From Dyella amyloliquefaciens (GTDB lineage Bacteria; Pseudomonadota; Gammaproteobacteria; Xanthomonadales; Rhodanobacteraceae): a stretch of 64,000 nucleotides of DNA. Both the position numbers and the translations under genes were made by a program. The notes beneath the pieces are model-generated. The model did no database searches. It was given only the letters and a program-made list of their open reading frames with translations, and was not told the DNA's origin. This document shows positions 1 to 8,314 of this stretch, in pieces (within the stretch, counting starts at the first letter, position 1; the number at the start of each line of letters is the position of its first letter). The stretch is taken from positions 62,001 through 126,000 of the forward strand of contig NZ_SAYT01000001.1 in NCBI RefSeq assembly GCF_004296575.1. The letters are read 5' to 3'.

Positions 1-4
1 CGGT

Positions 5-370
5 GTGAAGATCTACACGATCTCCGCGAGCGGAGATCCGGTCGACCCCGCGCCTTATCTTGCGCGGCTGCAGATCATGAAGGCGATGCGCTCCGTGCCG
101 TGGCATGACACGCCGGCCTTCGCCATCTGTCATGACGGCGCCAATGCGCGTTTTCTGACGCTCGGATGGTGGGGTAATGACAACGAGATGTTCATAGCCG
201 TAGCGGTGACGCAGCCCGAGGGTTGGATCGAAGACCTGGGACGATATTCCTTTTGTCTGTGGGACATGGAGGTGATGTGGCACGAGCGCAACGCGTTCGT
301 GGAGCACATGTGCGGCGATGTGCCGGATCTGGCGGCTTATCGCATGGACCGGTTAACGCAGCGTCGTTGA
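5..370 (+). CDS. Hypothetical protein, 121 aa, possibly truncated at the window edge
   Basis: I do not recognise this family. The frame opens at a GTG four bases into the window, so the true start may lie upstream. The product is soluble, without signal peptide or membrane segment, and rich in Trp and acidic residues (GWWGND near residue 55, LWDMEVMWHERN near 85). It ends four bases before the stop codon of the convergent sigma-factor gene. Codon use is like that of neighbouring genes, which supports a real gene; no function is assigned. Confidence 0.55.
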   Translation: MKIYTISASGDPVDPAPYLARLQIMKAMRSVPWHDTPAFAICHDGANARFLTLGWWGNDNEMFIAVAVTQPEGWIEDLGRYSFCLWDMEVMWHERNAFVEHMCGDVPDLAAYRMDRLTQRR

Positions 371-374
371 AACC

Positions 375-1649
375 TCATGCGTCGGCCGCCTTCGCACTGG
401 CCGCCGCCCGCTGCAACAGCAGGTCGCGCTCGCGCGTATTGCGCGTGAGGGAGGCGGCGCGTTCGAACTCCGTGCGCGCTTCCGCGTGTCGGCCAAGCTT
501 GCCGAGCAGGTCGCCGCGCGCACTCGGTAGCAGGTGATAGTTGCGCAGCAAGGGTTCGTCGCGCAGCGCGTCCACCAGATCCAGCCCTGCTTGTGGACCA
601 AACGCCATCGCGTGTGCCACGGCGCGGTTGAGTGACACCACGGGAGAGGGCATGCGTTGCGCCAAGGTGTCGTACAGCGACGCGATGCGTGGCCAGTCGG
701 TGTCCGCGGCGGTGCGCGCCCTTGCATGGCATGCGGCAATGGCAGCCTGCAACGCATACGGACCTTCCGCGCCGCCGAGTGCTTCCACTCGCTGCAAGGC
801 GGCGAGCCCGCGTCGGATCAGCAGCTGGTCCCAGCGCCCGCGATTCTGTTCGCTGAGCAGGATGGGTTCGCCGTTCGGGCCGACGCGAGCCGCGATGCGC
901 GATGCCTGGATTTCCATCAGCGCCACCAGGCCGTGCACCTCAGGCTCGCCTGGTGCGAGGCCGGCCAGCACGCGGCCCAGGCGCAGGGCCTCGCCGCACA
1001 GGTCCGGGCGCATCCACGCATCGCCCGAGGTGGCGGTGTAGCCCTCGTTGAAGATCAGGTAGATCACTTCGAGCACAGACGCGAGTCGTTCGGACAGCGC
1101 GTCACCGCGTGGCACTTCGAATGGAACTTGTGCCTCGCTGAGGGTGCGCTTGGCGCGCACGATACGCTGTGCGACCGTGGGCTCGGGCACCATGAAGGCG
1201 CGTGCGATCTCGGGCGTGGTGAGCCCGCCAAGCAGGCGCAGTGTCATCGCCACGCGCGCTTCGGTGGACAGCACCGGATGACAGGCCGTGAATACCAGGC
1301 TCAGCAAGTCATCGCCGATCGGATCGTCCAGCATGGCATCCGGGTCCCCCACGGTCTGTTCGAGCTGGTCCTCGATTTCGCGGGTGAGTTCGCCTTCCTT
1401 GCGACGATGCAGCGCATGGCGGCGCATCTGGTCGATCGCGCGGTGCTTGGCCGTGGTCATCAGCCAGGCGCCGGGATTGCGCGGCACGCCGGTGGTCGGC
1501 CACTGTTCCAGCGCCGTCACCAGGGCGTCCTGCGCCAGCTCCTCGGCGAGGCCCACGTCGCGCACGATGCGGGCCAGGCCGGCGATCAGCCGGGGCGATT
1601 CCATGCGCCACAGCGCGTCGATGGTGCGGTGGATGTCGGTGGCCGTCAT
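375..1649 (-). CDS. ECF42-type RNA polymerase sigma factor with C-terminal TPR-like extension
   Basis: Product of 424 aa, more than twice the length of a normal ECF sigma factor. Residues about 10-75 are sigma region 2 (ending in the AKHRAIDQMRRH stretch) and about 105-170 are region 4, with a helix-turn-helix around the TTPEIARAFMVPEPTVAQRI segment. The remaining 250 residues are the helical, TPR-like DUF6596 extension that defines the ECF42 group. ECF42 factors have no anti-sigma factor, and the extension is thought to control activity. Encoded next to them are DGPF (YCII-like) proteins, as here, and a VOC protein also lies between. It is last of three co-directional genes (55-bp gap). Target promoters are unknown. 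Confidence 0.9.
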   Translation of the reverse strand: MTATDIHRTIDALWRMESPRLIAGLARIVRDVGLAEELAQDALVTALEQWPTTGVPRNPGAWLMTTAKHRAIDQMRRHALHRRKEGELTREIEDQLEQTVGDPDAMLDDPIGDDLLSLVFTACHPVLSTEARVAMTLRLLGGLTTPEIARAFMVPEPTVAQRIVRAKRTLSEAQVPFEVPRGDALSERLASVLEVIYLIFNEGYTATSGDAWMRPDLCGEALRLGRVLAGLAPGEPEVHGLVALMEIQASRIAARVGPNGEPILLSEQNRGRWDQLLIRRGLAALQRVEALGGAEGPYALQAAIAACHARARTAADTDWPRIASLYDTLAQRMPSPVVSLNRAVAHAMAFGPQAGLDLVDALRDEPLLRNYHLLPSARGDLLGKLGRHAEARTEFERAASLTRNTRERDLLLQRAAASAKAADA

Positions 1650-1704
1650 GGTCGCCGATCACAGCACCGCACCTCCCGCGACGCAACCCTGCCGTTGCGC
1701 AGGG

Positions 1705-2124
1705 CTATTTCGGTGGCGACATCACCATCCAGTTCACGCCGAAGCGGTCGCGCAACATGCCGAAGCTGGAGGCAAAGAAGGTCGCCGATAGCGGCAGGGT
1801 CGCTTCGCCACCGTCGTGTAGCAGGGCGCTGAACAAGCGCGCGGCTTCGTCATCGTCCTTGGCATTGAGTACGAGTGAAAAGCCCCGGAAATCCACCTGG
1901 CCGCGGCATTCGCCATCCGACGCGTTGACCAGCGAATCGCCGATCTTCATCGACGCATGCATGATCTTTTCGCCATTGGGCTGGTCGGGGCCGCAGCCTT
2001 CCGTGGGTTGCGGGCTTTCCTTGAAGCGGACCAGGTGCTGCACCTGGGCGCCCACGGCTTTGCCGTAGAAGGCGAGGGCTTCCTCGCAGCGGCCATCGAA
2101 GAACAGATAGGGTTGCACCTGCAT
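1705..2124 (-). CDS. VOC family protein, PhnB-like
   Basis: A 139-aa glyoxalase-fold protein of the PhnB/3-demethylubiquinone-methyltransferase-like group. It starts MQVQPYLFFDGRCEEALAFY, the usual opening of this family, and ends with FGVNWMVMSPPK, the usual closing strand. The fold pairs two beta-alpha-beta-beta-beta units, and no enzymatic activity is established for this branch. It lies 15 bp after the DGPF gene and 55 bp before the ECF42 gene, probably in one transcript. PhnB-like proteins often accompany ECF42 modules; a role as sensor or target is inference. Confidence 0.85.
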   Translation of the reverse strand: MQVQPYLFFDGRCEEALAFYGKAVGAQVQHLVRFKESPQPTEGCGPDQPNGEKIMHASMKIGDSLVNASDGECRGQVDFRGFSLVLNAKDDDEAARLFSALLHDGGEATLPLSATFFASSFGMLRDRFGVNWMVMSPPK

Positions 2125-2139
2125 GGCGGTCTCCAGGGA

Positions 2140-2577
2140 TCAGTGCTTCTCGGCCATCTGGGCGCGCTGGCGCGCTTCCTGTTCGCGCAGTTCGGGCGTG
2201 AACTCCGCACCGAAATCCTCGACGTCGAACACCTGGCGGATCTCCACTTCCGACGCGCCGTCGTCGAACGGGCTGGGGGCGCGCTTGAGCCATTCCACGG
2301 CCTCTTCCAGCGAGGCGCACTGCAGCAACCAGAAGCCGGCGATCAGTTCCTTGGTCTCGGTGAAGGGGCCGTCGATGACGGTGCGCTTGTCGCCTTCGTA
2401 GCGGATGCGCGCGCCGCGCACGCTGGGGTGCAGCCCCTCGCCGGCCAGCATCACGCCGGCCTTCACCAGCTCCTCGTTGAACTGGCCCATTTCGGTCAGC
2501 AGTTTTTCACTCGGCATCTCGCCGGCTTCGGAGGCGCGGGTGGCGCGCACCATGGCTATGAATCGCATTGTCGTCAC
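2140..2577 (-). CDS. YCII-related DGPF-domain protein
   Basis: A 145-aa protein that carries the signature VIDGPFTETKELIAGFWLL around residues 67-85, which names the DGPF family. The fold is a YCII-like ferredoxin-type dimer. It is the first gene of the three-gene ECF42 module. DGPF genes are the most conserved genomic partners and proposed targets of ECF42 sigma factors, with no assigned reaction. The C-terminal tail (about residues 115-145) is charged and Gln/Glu-rich. Confidence 0.88.
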   Translation of the reverse strand: MTTMRFIAMVRATRASEAGEMPSEKLLTEMGQFNEELVKAGVMLAGEGLHPSVRGARIRYEGDKRTVIDGPFTETKELIAGFWLLQCASLEEAVEWLKRAPSPFDDGASEVEIRQVFDVEDFGAEFTPELREQEARQRAQMAEKH

Positions 2578-2673
2578 TCCTGGTTGGTTGGCCGGGCCAC
2601 CGGAGGGCGGCTCTTATCCAGACGACGAACGATACCCGTCGAAATCGACAGGAGGCGTGACTGTTTCATTTTT

Positions 2674-2753
2674 GTGGGAGCGCACCCTGTGCGCGACAAG
2701 CCTACGGAGAGGCTTCTTGCCAGGTCGCGGTCGCGCACAGGGTGCGCTCCCGC
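2674..2753. repeat. REP-type hairpin, CCCTGTGCG subtype
   Basis: Two inverted arms, GTGGGAGCGCACCCTG on the left and its complement ending GCGCTCCCGC on the right, enclose a short loop with a second small stem. It lies between the ECF42 module and ubiA. The same unit recurs near 31345 and, as a CCCAGTGCG variant, near 4291 and 35236. Confidence 0.9.
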
Positions 2754-2771
2754 AGGAAGGACGGCGGCTGG

Positions 2772-3800
2772 TCAGCGCACCGCCAGCGCCAGCACGATGC
2801 CGATCCACAGCGCCATGCCCAGCCAGTTGTTGTTGCGGAACGCCCACAGGCAGGCGTCGCGTTCGCGGCCCTGGATACGCCACATCTGCCAGCCGAACAG
2901 GCCGGCGGCGACCAGCAGGCTCAGCCAGTAAGGCCAGCCCAACGCGGCACGCTGACCCACGAACAGCATGGCCAGCAGGAACGTGCCCATCAGGATGCCA
3001 AGGATCGGCAGGTCCGCGTCGCCAAACAGGATGGCGGTGGACTTGGCGCCGGCCTTGAGGTCGTCGTCGCGGTCCACCATGGCGTACTGCGTGTCATACA
3101 CCACCGACCAGACGATGTTGGCGATGAACAGCAGCCAGCCCACCGCCGGCACCGTGTTGGACACCGCGGCAAAGGCCATCGGGATCGACCAGCCGAACGC
3201 CGCACCCAGCACCACCTGCGGCAGGTGCGTATAGCGCTTGGTGAACGGGTACAAGGCCGCCAGCGCCGCGCCCGCGAAGGACAGCTCGATGGTGAGCTTG
3301 TTGGTGAACAGCACCAGGATGAACGAGAACACCAGCAGGCTGGCGAACACGATCAGCGCCTCACGCGGCGTCACGCGACCGGCCGCGATGGGGCGACCGG
3401 CGGTGCGGGCCACCTGGGGGTCCAGCTTGCGGTCGGCGAAATCGTTGATGGCGCAACCGGCCGCGCGCATGGAAAACACGCCCAGCGTGAAGATCACCAG
3501 CAGCTTCACCGGCGGGAAGTCCGCCGCGGCCAGCCACAGTGCCCACCACGTTGGCCAAAGCAGCAGCAGCGCACCGATCGGGCGATCCATGCGCGTGAGC
3601 ACCAGGTAGTCGCGCGCCTTGCTGCGATAGGGGGCGGGCAACTGCTGCAACAGCCAATCGAGCACGCGCGTCGCGCGGGTGGAACTGTCCGAGGGCTGCG
3701 CACTGCCGCGCGCCGAACGGGGCGCCACGCCGGGCCGGGGGCGGGGCGTATTGTTGGCCGGCAGGTTGCGCGGCTGGCGCTTGCGTGAAGTGGGAGCCAT
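2772..3800 (-). CDS. ubiA: 4-hydroxybenzoate octaprenyltransferase
   Basis: Membrane prenyltransferase that attaches the polyprenyl tail to 4-hydroxybenzoate, the second committed step of ubiquinone synthesis. The two Asp-rich Mg-diphosphate motifs are present: NDFADRKLD near residue 140 and YDTQYAMVDRDDD near 265. Several hydrophobic helices follow the family pattern. I place the start at 3800 (MAPTSRK, 342 aa). The frame stays open 28 codons further upstream, but that stretch looks non-coding. The N-terminal 45 residues are basic, Pro-rich and longer than in E. coli UbiA. It is divergent from the VOC gene at 3926. Confidence 0.93.
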   Translation of the reverse strand: MAPTSRKRQPRNLPANNTPRPRPGVAPRSARGSAQPSDSSTRATRVLDWLLQQLPAPYRSKARDYLVLTRMDRPIGALLLLWPTWWALWLAAADFPPVKLLVIFTLGVFSMRAAGCAINDFADRKLDPQVARTAGRPIAAGRVTPREALIVFASLLVFSFILVLFTNKLTIELSFAGAALAALYPFTKRYTHLPQVVLGAAFGWSIPMAFAAVSNTVPAVGWLLFIANIVWSVVYDTQYAMVDRDDDLKAGAKSTAILFGDADLPILGILMGTFLLAMLFVGQRAALGWPYWLSLLVAAGLFGWQMWRIQGRERDACLWAFRNNNWLGMALWIGIVLALAVR

Positions 3801-3925
3801 CCCCGAAGTGTAGCGTGCCCCACCGCCCGGGGTAGCGTGACGCAGCGCCGGTCTGCAGGGCGCGCTTCGTCGCAAGACGGTCATAAAGCTGACTACACTG
3901 CGGATCTCAAGACCGGATCGCCGCC

Positions 3926-4282
3926 ATGCCCAATGCCCTCAGTCACATCGCACTGATCGTTACCCATCCCACGCGGACGGCACATCTGCTGGCCGGCGTG
4001 TTCGAGGACGTGCGCATCCTTCGTGAGGAAGACCCCACTGACTCGCACCCGGAAGTGATCCTCCAGCTGGCGGGTCTGGAGTTCGCCCTGATCCGCGGAC
4101 AAGGGCCGGCCTCGCGCAATGGCGACCACATCGCGTTTGCAGTGACCAAGGAAGAGCAGCTGGTCTGCGCGCGGCGCATGGACGAGCTGGCGGTGGATTA
4201 CCAGATGGCGCGTGGGGACACGGCGCTTTACTTCAGCGACTACGACAACCATGTGTTCGAGTTGGAGGTTGTGGAAGGCTGA
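3926..4282 (+). CDS. VOC metalloprotein of the FosA/FosX type
   Basis: A 118-aa single VOC module. The putative metal triad of this superfamily is in the right places: His7 (SHIAL), His68 (GDHIAF) and Glu112 (FEL). The stretch LYFSDYDNHVFEL closely resembles the C-terminal core of FosX/FosA fosfomycin-inactivating enzymes. Related chromosomal proteins are widespread, and many may not act on fosfomycin, so the substrate is left open. It is a single gene, divergent from ubiA, followed at once by a hairpin repeat that may end transcription. Confidence 0.8.
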   Translation: MPNALSHIALIVTHPTRTAHLLAGVFEDVRILREEDPTDSHPEVILQLAGLEFALIRGQGPASRNGDHIAFAVTKEEQLVCARRMDELAVDYQMARGDTALYFSDYDNHVFELEVVEG

Positions 4283-4290
4283 GGCGCGGC

Positions 4291-4355
4291 GATCGCGCAC
4301 TGGGTGCGCTCCTACAGAAGCGCCGCTCTTGTAGGAGCGCACCCAGTGCGCGATC
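4291..4355. repeat. REP-type hairpin, CCCAGTGCG subtype, reversed orientation
   Basis: A nearly perfect 65-bp palindrome: GATCGCGCACTGGGTGCGCT on the left, its complement on the right and a short loop. The CTCCTACA end faces the loop, the opposite of the copies at 2674, 31345 and 35236. It separates the 3' ends of the FosX-like gene and ilvA and may act as a bidirectional terminator. Confidence 0.92.
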
Positions 4356-4364
4356 CAGCCTGCC

Positions 4365-5930
4365 TTATTCCCTCAACAGCAACCGATACGCCGGATTCGT
4401 ACTCTCGTCGCGGAACGGATAGCCCAGCGTCTCCAGGAACGCCTGGAACAGCGCCCGCTCATCCTCCGGCACCTGGATGCCGACCAGGATGCGCCCATAG
4501 TCCGCACCTTGGTTGCGGTAATGGAACAGGCTGATGTTCCAGTCCGGATGCATGTGACTCAGGAAACGCGTGAGCGCGCCCGGTCGCTCGGGAAACTCGA
4601 AGCGATAGAGCAACTCGTCCCGCGCCAGCGGTGAGCTTCCACCGATCATATGGCGCAGATGCAGCTTGGCCAGCTCGTCGTCGGTGAGATCGAGCACGCC
4701 GAAGCCGTGCGTGCGAAACGCATCGATCAGGGTATGGCGTTCATCGCGATGCGTGGTCTGCACGCCTACAAAGATGTGTGCCTCGGCGGTGCTGCCAATG
4801 CGGTAGTTGAATTCGGTGATGTTGCGCTGGTCCAGCGCCGCGCAGAAGCGGCGGAAGCTGCCGCGTTCCTCGGGGATGGTCACCGCGAACACCGCTTCGC
4901 GCTGCTCGCCCACTTCGGCACGCTCGGCCACGAACCGCAGGCGGTCGAAATTGAGGTTGGCACCGGAGACGATGGCGACCATCGGGTGTTCCGATGGTCC
5001 ATGCGTCGCCACGTATTGCTTGAGGCCGGCGAGGGCGAGAGCACCGGAGGGCTCCGGCACGCTGCGCGTGTCGTGGAACACGTCGCGGATCGCCGCGCAG
5101 ATCGCATCGGTGTCCACCCGGATCATGGCGTCCACATGCTGCTGGCACAGCTCAAAGGTGAGGTCGCCCACGCGCTTCACCGCGGTGCCGTCGGCGAACA
5201 GGCCGACTTCCGATAACGTCACCGGCGCGCCGCGCTCCAGCGACTGCGCCATCGCGTCGGAGTCGCAGGTCTGCACGCCGATCACCTTCACGTCGGGGCG
5301 CAGTGCCTTGATATAGCCGGCAACGCCCGCGAGCAGTCCGCCACCACCGACCGGTACGAACACCGCGTGCAGCGGGCCGGGGTGCTGGCGCAGGATCTCC
5401 ATGCCCACCGTGGCCTGCCCGGCGATCACGGCGGGATCGTCGAACGGATGCACGAAGGTGTAGCCGTGCTCGGACTGCAGTTGCGCGGCAGCGACCTGCG
5501 CATCGCTGTACGAATCGCCGGCCAGTACTACCTCAACCTGCACACCGCCGAAGCGGCGTACCGCGTCCACCTTCACCTGAGGTGCCGTCACCGGCATCAC
5601 GATCACCGCGCGGATGCCGAGCCGGGCCGCGGCCAGCGCCACGCCCTGGGCGTGGTTTCCCGCCGAGGCGGCGATCACGCCACGCGCGCGTTGGGCCGAG
5701 TCGAGCGAAGCCATGCGGTTGTAGGCGCCGCGCAGCTTGAACGAGAACACCGGCTGCTGGTCTTCCCGCTTGAGCAGCACGCGCTGGCCAAGACGTGCCG
5801 AAAGCAAGGTCGCGGCGTCGAGCGCGGTTTCGCGTGCCACATCGTAGACGCGCGCGCCCACGGTCTGCCGCAGCAATTCGTGTTCGCTGAGGCGAGCGGT
5901 ATTCAGCGCGGGCTTGGCGAGTGCATTCAC
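4365..5930 (-). CDS. ilvA: Threonine ammonia-lyase, biosynthetic
   Basis: PLP enzyme that converts threonine to 2-oxobutanoate, the entry to isoleucine synthesis. At 521 aa it has the length of the long, feedback-regulated form (E. coli about 514). The PLP lysine is Lys65 (SFKLRGAY) and the phosphate-binding loop is PVGGGGLLAGV near 200. Residues about 335-521 are the two ACT-like regulatory domains that bind isoleucine and valine. It is last of the ten-gene ilv-leu operon. Its start overlaps the stop of ilvM by 4 bp, indicating translational coupling. Confidence 0.97.
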   Translation of the reverse strand: MNALAKPALNTARLSEHELLRQTVGARVYDVARETALDAATLLSARLGQRVLLKREDQQPVFSFKLRGAYNRMASLDSAQRARGVIAASAGNHAQGVALAAARLGIRAVIVMPVTAPQVKVDAVRRFGGVQVEVVLAGDSYSDAQVAAAQLQSEHGYTFVHPFDDPAVIAGQATVGMEILRQHPGPLHAVFVPVGGGGLLAGVAGYIKALRPDVKVIGVQTCDSDAMAQSLERGAPVTLSEVGLFADGTAVKRVGDLTFELCQQHVDAMIRVDTDAICAAIRDVFHDTRSVPEPSGALALAGLKQYVATHGPSEHPMVAIVSGANLNFDRLRFVAERAEVGEQREAVFAVTIPEERGSFRRFCAALDQRNITEFNYRIGSTAEAHIFVGVQTTHRDERHTLIDAFRTHGFGVLDLTDDELAKLHLRHMIGGSSPLARDELLYRFEFPERPGALTRFLSHMHPDWNISLFHYRNQGADYGRILVGIQVPEDERALFQAFLETLGYPFRDESTNPAYRLLLRE

Positions 5931-6172
5931 GGCGCGGCAGCGGTCGGATGATTGACTTCGATCACGTCGACCAGCTTGCGCGTCTGCTTGATGATCTGCT
6001 CCACCGTGTCATCCGCGCCGTGCATCACCAGGGTGAGCTGGGACACGGCCGGGTCGCGCGTGGCGGCCACGGTCAGCGAATCGATATTGCAGTGGCGCGC
6101 GGCGAACAGGCCGGCGACGCGCATCAGGGCGCCGGATTCGTTCTGCAGCAGGATGGACAGCGTGTGTTTCAT
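5927..6172 (-). CDS. ilvM: Acetolactate synthase small (regulatory) subunit, IlvM-like
   Basis: An 81-aa protein made of a single ACT domain (LSILLQNESGALMRVAGLFAAR near residues 5-26). It is the length of E. coli IlvM (about 87 aa) and much shorter than IlvN/IlvH types with a second domain. It should bind and activate the large subunit encoded just upstream and may mediate end-product inhibition. It is followed by ilvA with a 4-bp overlap. A 107-bp gap holding a repeat separates it from ilvG. Confidence 0.92.
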   Translation of the reverse strand: MKHTLSILLQNESGALMRVAGLFAARHCNIDSLTVAATRDPAVSQLTLVMHGADDTVEQIIKQTRKLVDVIEVNHPTAAAP

Positions 6173-6198
6173 GGCAAGACTCCGTAACCCCTCCTACT

Positions 6199-6275
6199 CG
6201 TCATTCCAGCGGAGGCTGGAATCCAGCGCCTTGTAGGCCGAAAGGCGCTGGGTCCCAGCGTCCGCTGGGACGACG
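6199..6275. repeat. Inverted-repeat element of the GTCATTCCAGC family
   Basis: The arms CGTCATTCCAGCGGAGGC and GCGTCCGCTGGGACGACG are imperfect complements, joined by a second stem (CCAGCGCCTT/AAAGGCGCTGG). It fills the ilvG-ilvM gap inside the operon. A related copy lies at 11108-11187. Confidence 0.85.
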
Positions 6276-6279
6276 GCGG

Positions 6280-8151
6280 TTAGAACATGTCGCTCTTCGA
6301 CTCCTTCGACACCGCCGGGGCGATGCGCGACGGAATGAAATCGCCGGTAATCATCTGCGCATACGTCGCGCCCGGACCCACCATCGGGTAGACGCCGGCA
6401 TCCGGATCGATCATCACTTCCAGGAAGGCCGGGCCGTCGAAGGCGAGGAACTCATCGACCGTCTGCGCCATGTCTTCCTTGCGTTCCAGTCGGCGCGCCC
6501 ACTCGAAGCCATCGGCCTGCGCGGCCTTGATGAAGTCCTTCTTGTGCAGGCTCTTGTCGGACGAGGCGAAGCGGCCACGGAAGAACAGCTTCTGCCACTG
6601 GCGCACCATGCCGTCGCCGATGTTGTTGAGCACCACCACCTTCACCGGCAAGCCGTAAGTGGTGACGGTTTCCAGCTCACCGAGGTTCATGCGGATGCTG
6701 GCGTCGCCGTCGATGTCGATCACCACCGCGTCGCGCCGCGCGAACTGCGCGCCGATGGCCGCGGGCAGGCCGAAGCCCATCGTGCCCATCGAGCCGGACG
6801 TGAGCCAATGGCGCGGTTCGCGGAAATCGAAATACTGCGCCGCCCACATCTGGTGCTGGCCCACGCCGGTACTGATGATCGCGCGGCCCTGCGTCCGATG
6901 ATTGATCGCTTCGATCACCGCCTGCGGCTGGATCAGTTCGCTGTCGTGGTCGTAGTTCAGCGCATGCGTGGCCTTTAGCGTGGCGACGTGTGCGTGCCAG
7001 TCCGCATAGCGGCCATCGCTGGCGAAATGGAAGCCGTGGCGCGCGCCGTACTGCTGCAGGCGCGACAGCGTGCGGTCCAGGTCGCCATGGTGATGCCAGT
7101 CGACCGACTTCACCTTGCCGATTTCGGCCGGATCGATGTCGATCTGCGCGACGAAGCGCGCGTTCGGCGCAAACTTGTTGGGCACGCTGGCGACGCGATC
7201 ATCGAAGCGCGCGCCAAGGGCGAGCAGGAAGTCACAGTCTTCCACCGCGTAGTTCGCATACGCGGTGCCGTGCATGCCCAGCATGTGCAGGGCGAGCGGG
7301 TCGGTGGTGTCCATCGCGCCCAGCGCCATCAGCGTGGTGGTGACGGGCAGGCCGAACTGTTGCACGAAGGCACGCAGCGTGGCGGACGCCTCGCCGGCGA
7401 TGAGGCCGCCACCGGCATAGATCAGCGGACGCTTTGCTTTCGCCAGCGCCTCGAAGAAAGCTTCGCAGTGCGCGTCATCCACGCGTGCACTTTGGATCGC
7501 ATGCTGGCGCGCGCGATAACCCGGGATCGGCAGCGTGCCTTCACCGGCGAAGCTGAGCGGCGTGTTCTGCACGTCCTTGGGAATGTCCACCACCACCGGA
7601 CCGGGGCGGCCGCTGCGCGCGATCTCGAATGCGGTACGCAGCGTGGCTTCCAGCCGGGAGGGATCGGTGAGCAGGAACACGTGCTTCGCGCACGGGCTCA
7701 TGATGTTGCTGACGGGCGCTTCCTGGAACGCATCGCTGCCGAGCGCGCCGGTCGGCACCTGGCCGCAGATCACCACCATCGGCACGGAATCGGACATGGC
7801 GTCGCGCACCGGCGTCACCATGTTGGTAGCGCCCGGGCCGGAAGTGACGATGGCCACGCCCACCTTGCCCGAAGCACGTGCATAACCGGCCGCCATGAAA
7901 CCTGCGCCCTGCTCGTTGGCGGGCACGATCAGCGGCATCGGCTCGCCGCCCATCGGCGACAGATGCGTGGCGTTGTAACGGAACACCGCGTCGTACACCG
8001 GCAGGATCGCGCCACCCGAGTAGCCGAACAGCACGCTGACGCCCTCGTCGGCGAGCACCTGTACCACCACTTCCGCGCCGCTCATGGTCTGGCCGGCGAG
8101 CGGATGGGTGGTGGCCGGGGTGGGCATCTCCATTTGCAATGGCAGGTTCAC
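6280..8151 (-). CDS. ilvG: Acetolactate synthase large subunit
   Basis: ThDP- and FAD-dependent enzyme that condenses pyruvate with pyruvate (to valine, leucine) or 2-oxobutanoate (to isoleucine). The start is set at a GTG at 8151 (623 aa) with AAGGA about 12 bases upstream; an ATG at 8133 is the alternative, and the frame upstream of both looks non-coding. The N-terminal domain has FGYSGGAILPVYDAV and the catalytic Glu in NEQGAGFMAAGYA; this position usually reads HEQGA, and a short insertion precedes it. The ThDP-Mg motif is GDASIRMNLGELETV near residue 470. It is coupled in the operon with ilvC upstream and ilvM downstream. Confidence 0.95.
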   Translation of the reverse strand: MNLPLQMEMPTPATTHPLAGQTMSGAEVVVQVLADEGVSVLFGYSGGAILPVYDAVFRYNATHLSPMGGEPMPLIVPANEQGAGFMAAGYARASGKVGVAIVTSGPGATNMVTPVRDAMSDSVPMVVICGQVPTGALGSDAFQEAPVSNIMSPCAKHVFLLTDPSRLEATLRTAFEIARSGRPGPVVVDIPKDVQNTPLSFAGEGTLPIPGYRARQHAIQSARVDDAHCEAFFEALAKAKRPLIYAGGGLIAGEASATLRAFVQQFGLPVTTTLMALGAMDTTDPLALHMLGMHGTAYANYAVEDCDFLLALGARFDDRVASVPNKFAPNARFVAQIDIDPAEIGKVKSVDWHHHGDLDRTLSRLQQYGARHGFHFASDGRYADWHAHVATLKATHALNYDHDSELIQPQAVIEAINHRTQGRAIISTGVGQHQMWAAQYFDFREPRHWLTSGSMGTMGFGLPAAIGAQFARRDAVVIDIDGDASIRMNLGELETVTTYGLPVKVVVLNNIGDGMVRQWQKLFFRGRFASSDKSLHKKDFIKAAQADGFEWARRLERKEDMAQTVDEFLAFDGPAFLEVMIDPDAGVYPMVGPGATYAQMITGDFIPSRIAPAVSKESKSDMF

Positions 8152-8195
8152 GGTCGTCGGTTTTCCTTGGGAATGTCGTCTTCGGTGAAGAAGCT

Positions 8196-8305
8196 CCCTC
8201 GCCTGCGCAGGCCCGACAGGGGCGGCTTGCGCAGGCGAGGGTAGGAAGGGGTGAAAGCCAGCGGGAGGGCTCCCCTTCCGATCTCCCCGCGCGGGTGCGG
8301 GGAGA
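8196..8305. repeat. GC-rich inverted repeats between ilvC and ilvG
   Basis: The 163-bp gap holds a stem of CCCTCGCCTGCGCA with its complement TGCGCAGGCGAGGG (about 8196-8231). A CCCCGCGCGGGTGCGGGG hairpin follows near 8284. The composition resembles the CCCTCTCCCC repeat class seen at 12911 and 39358. No ORF or promoter is evident. Confidence 0.7.
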
Positions 8306-8314
8306 CGCCAAACC

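Noticed and set aside
657-1832. A 391-codon plus-strand frame opposite the ECF42 gene
   Set aside because: It is antisense to a clear sigma factor and has no recognisable domain; shadow.
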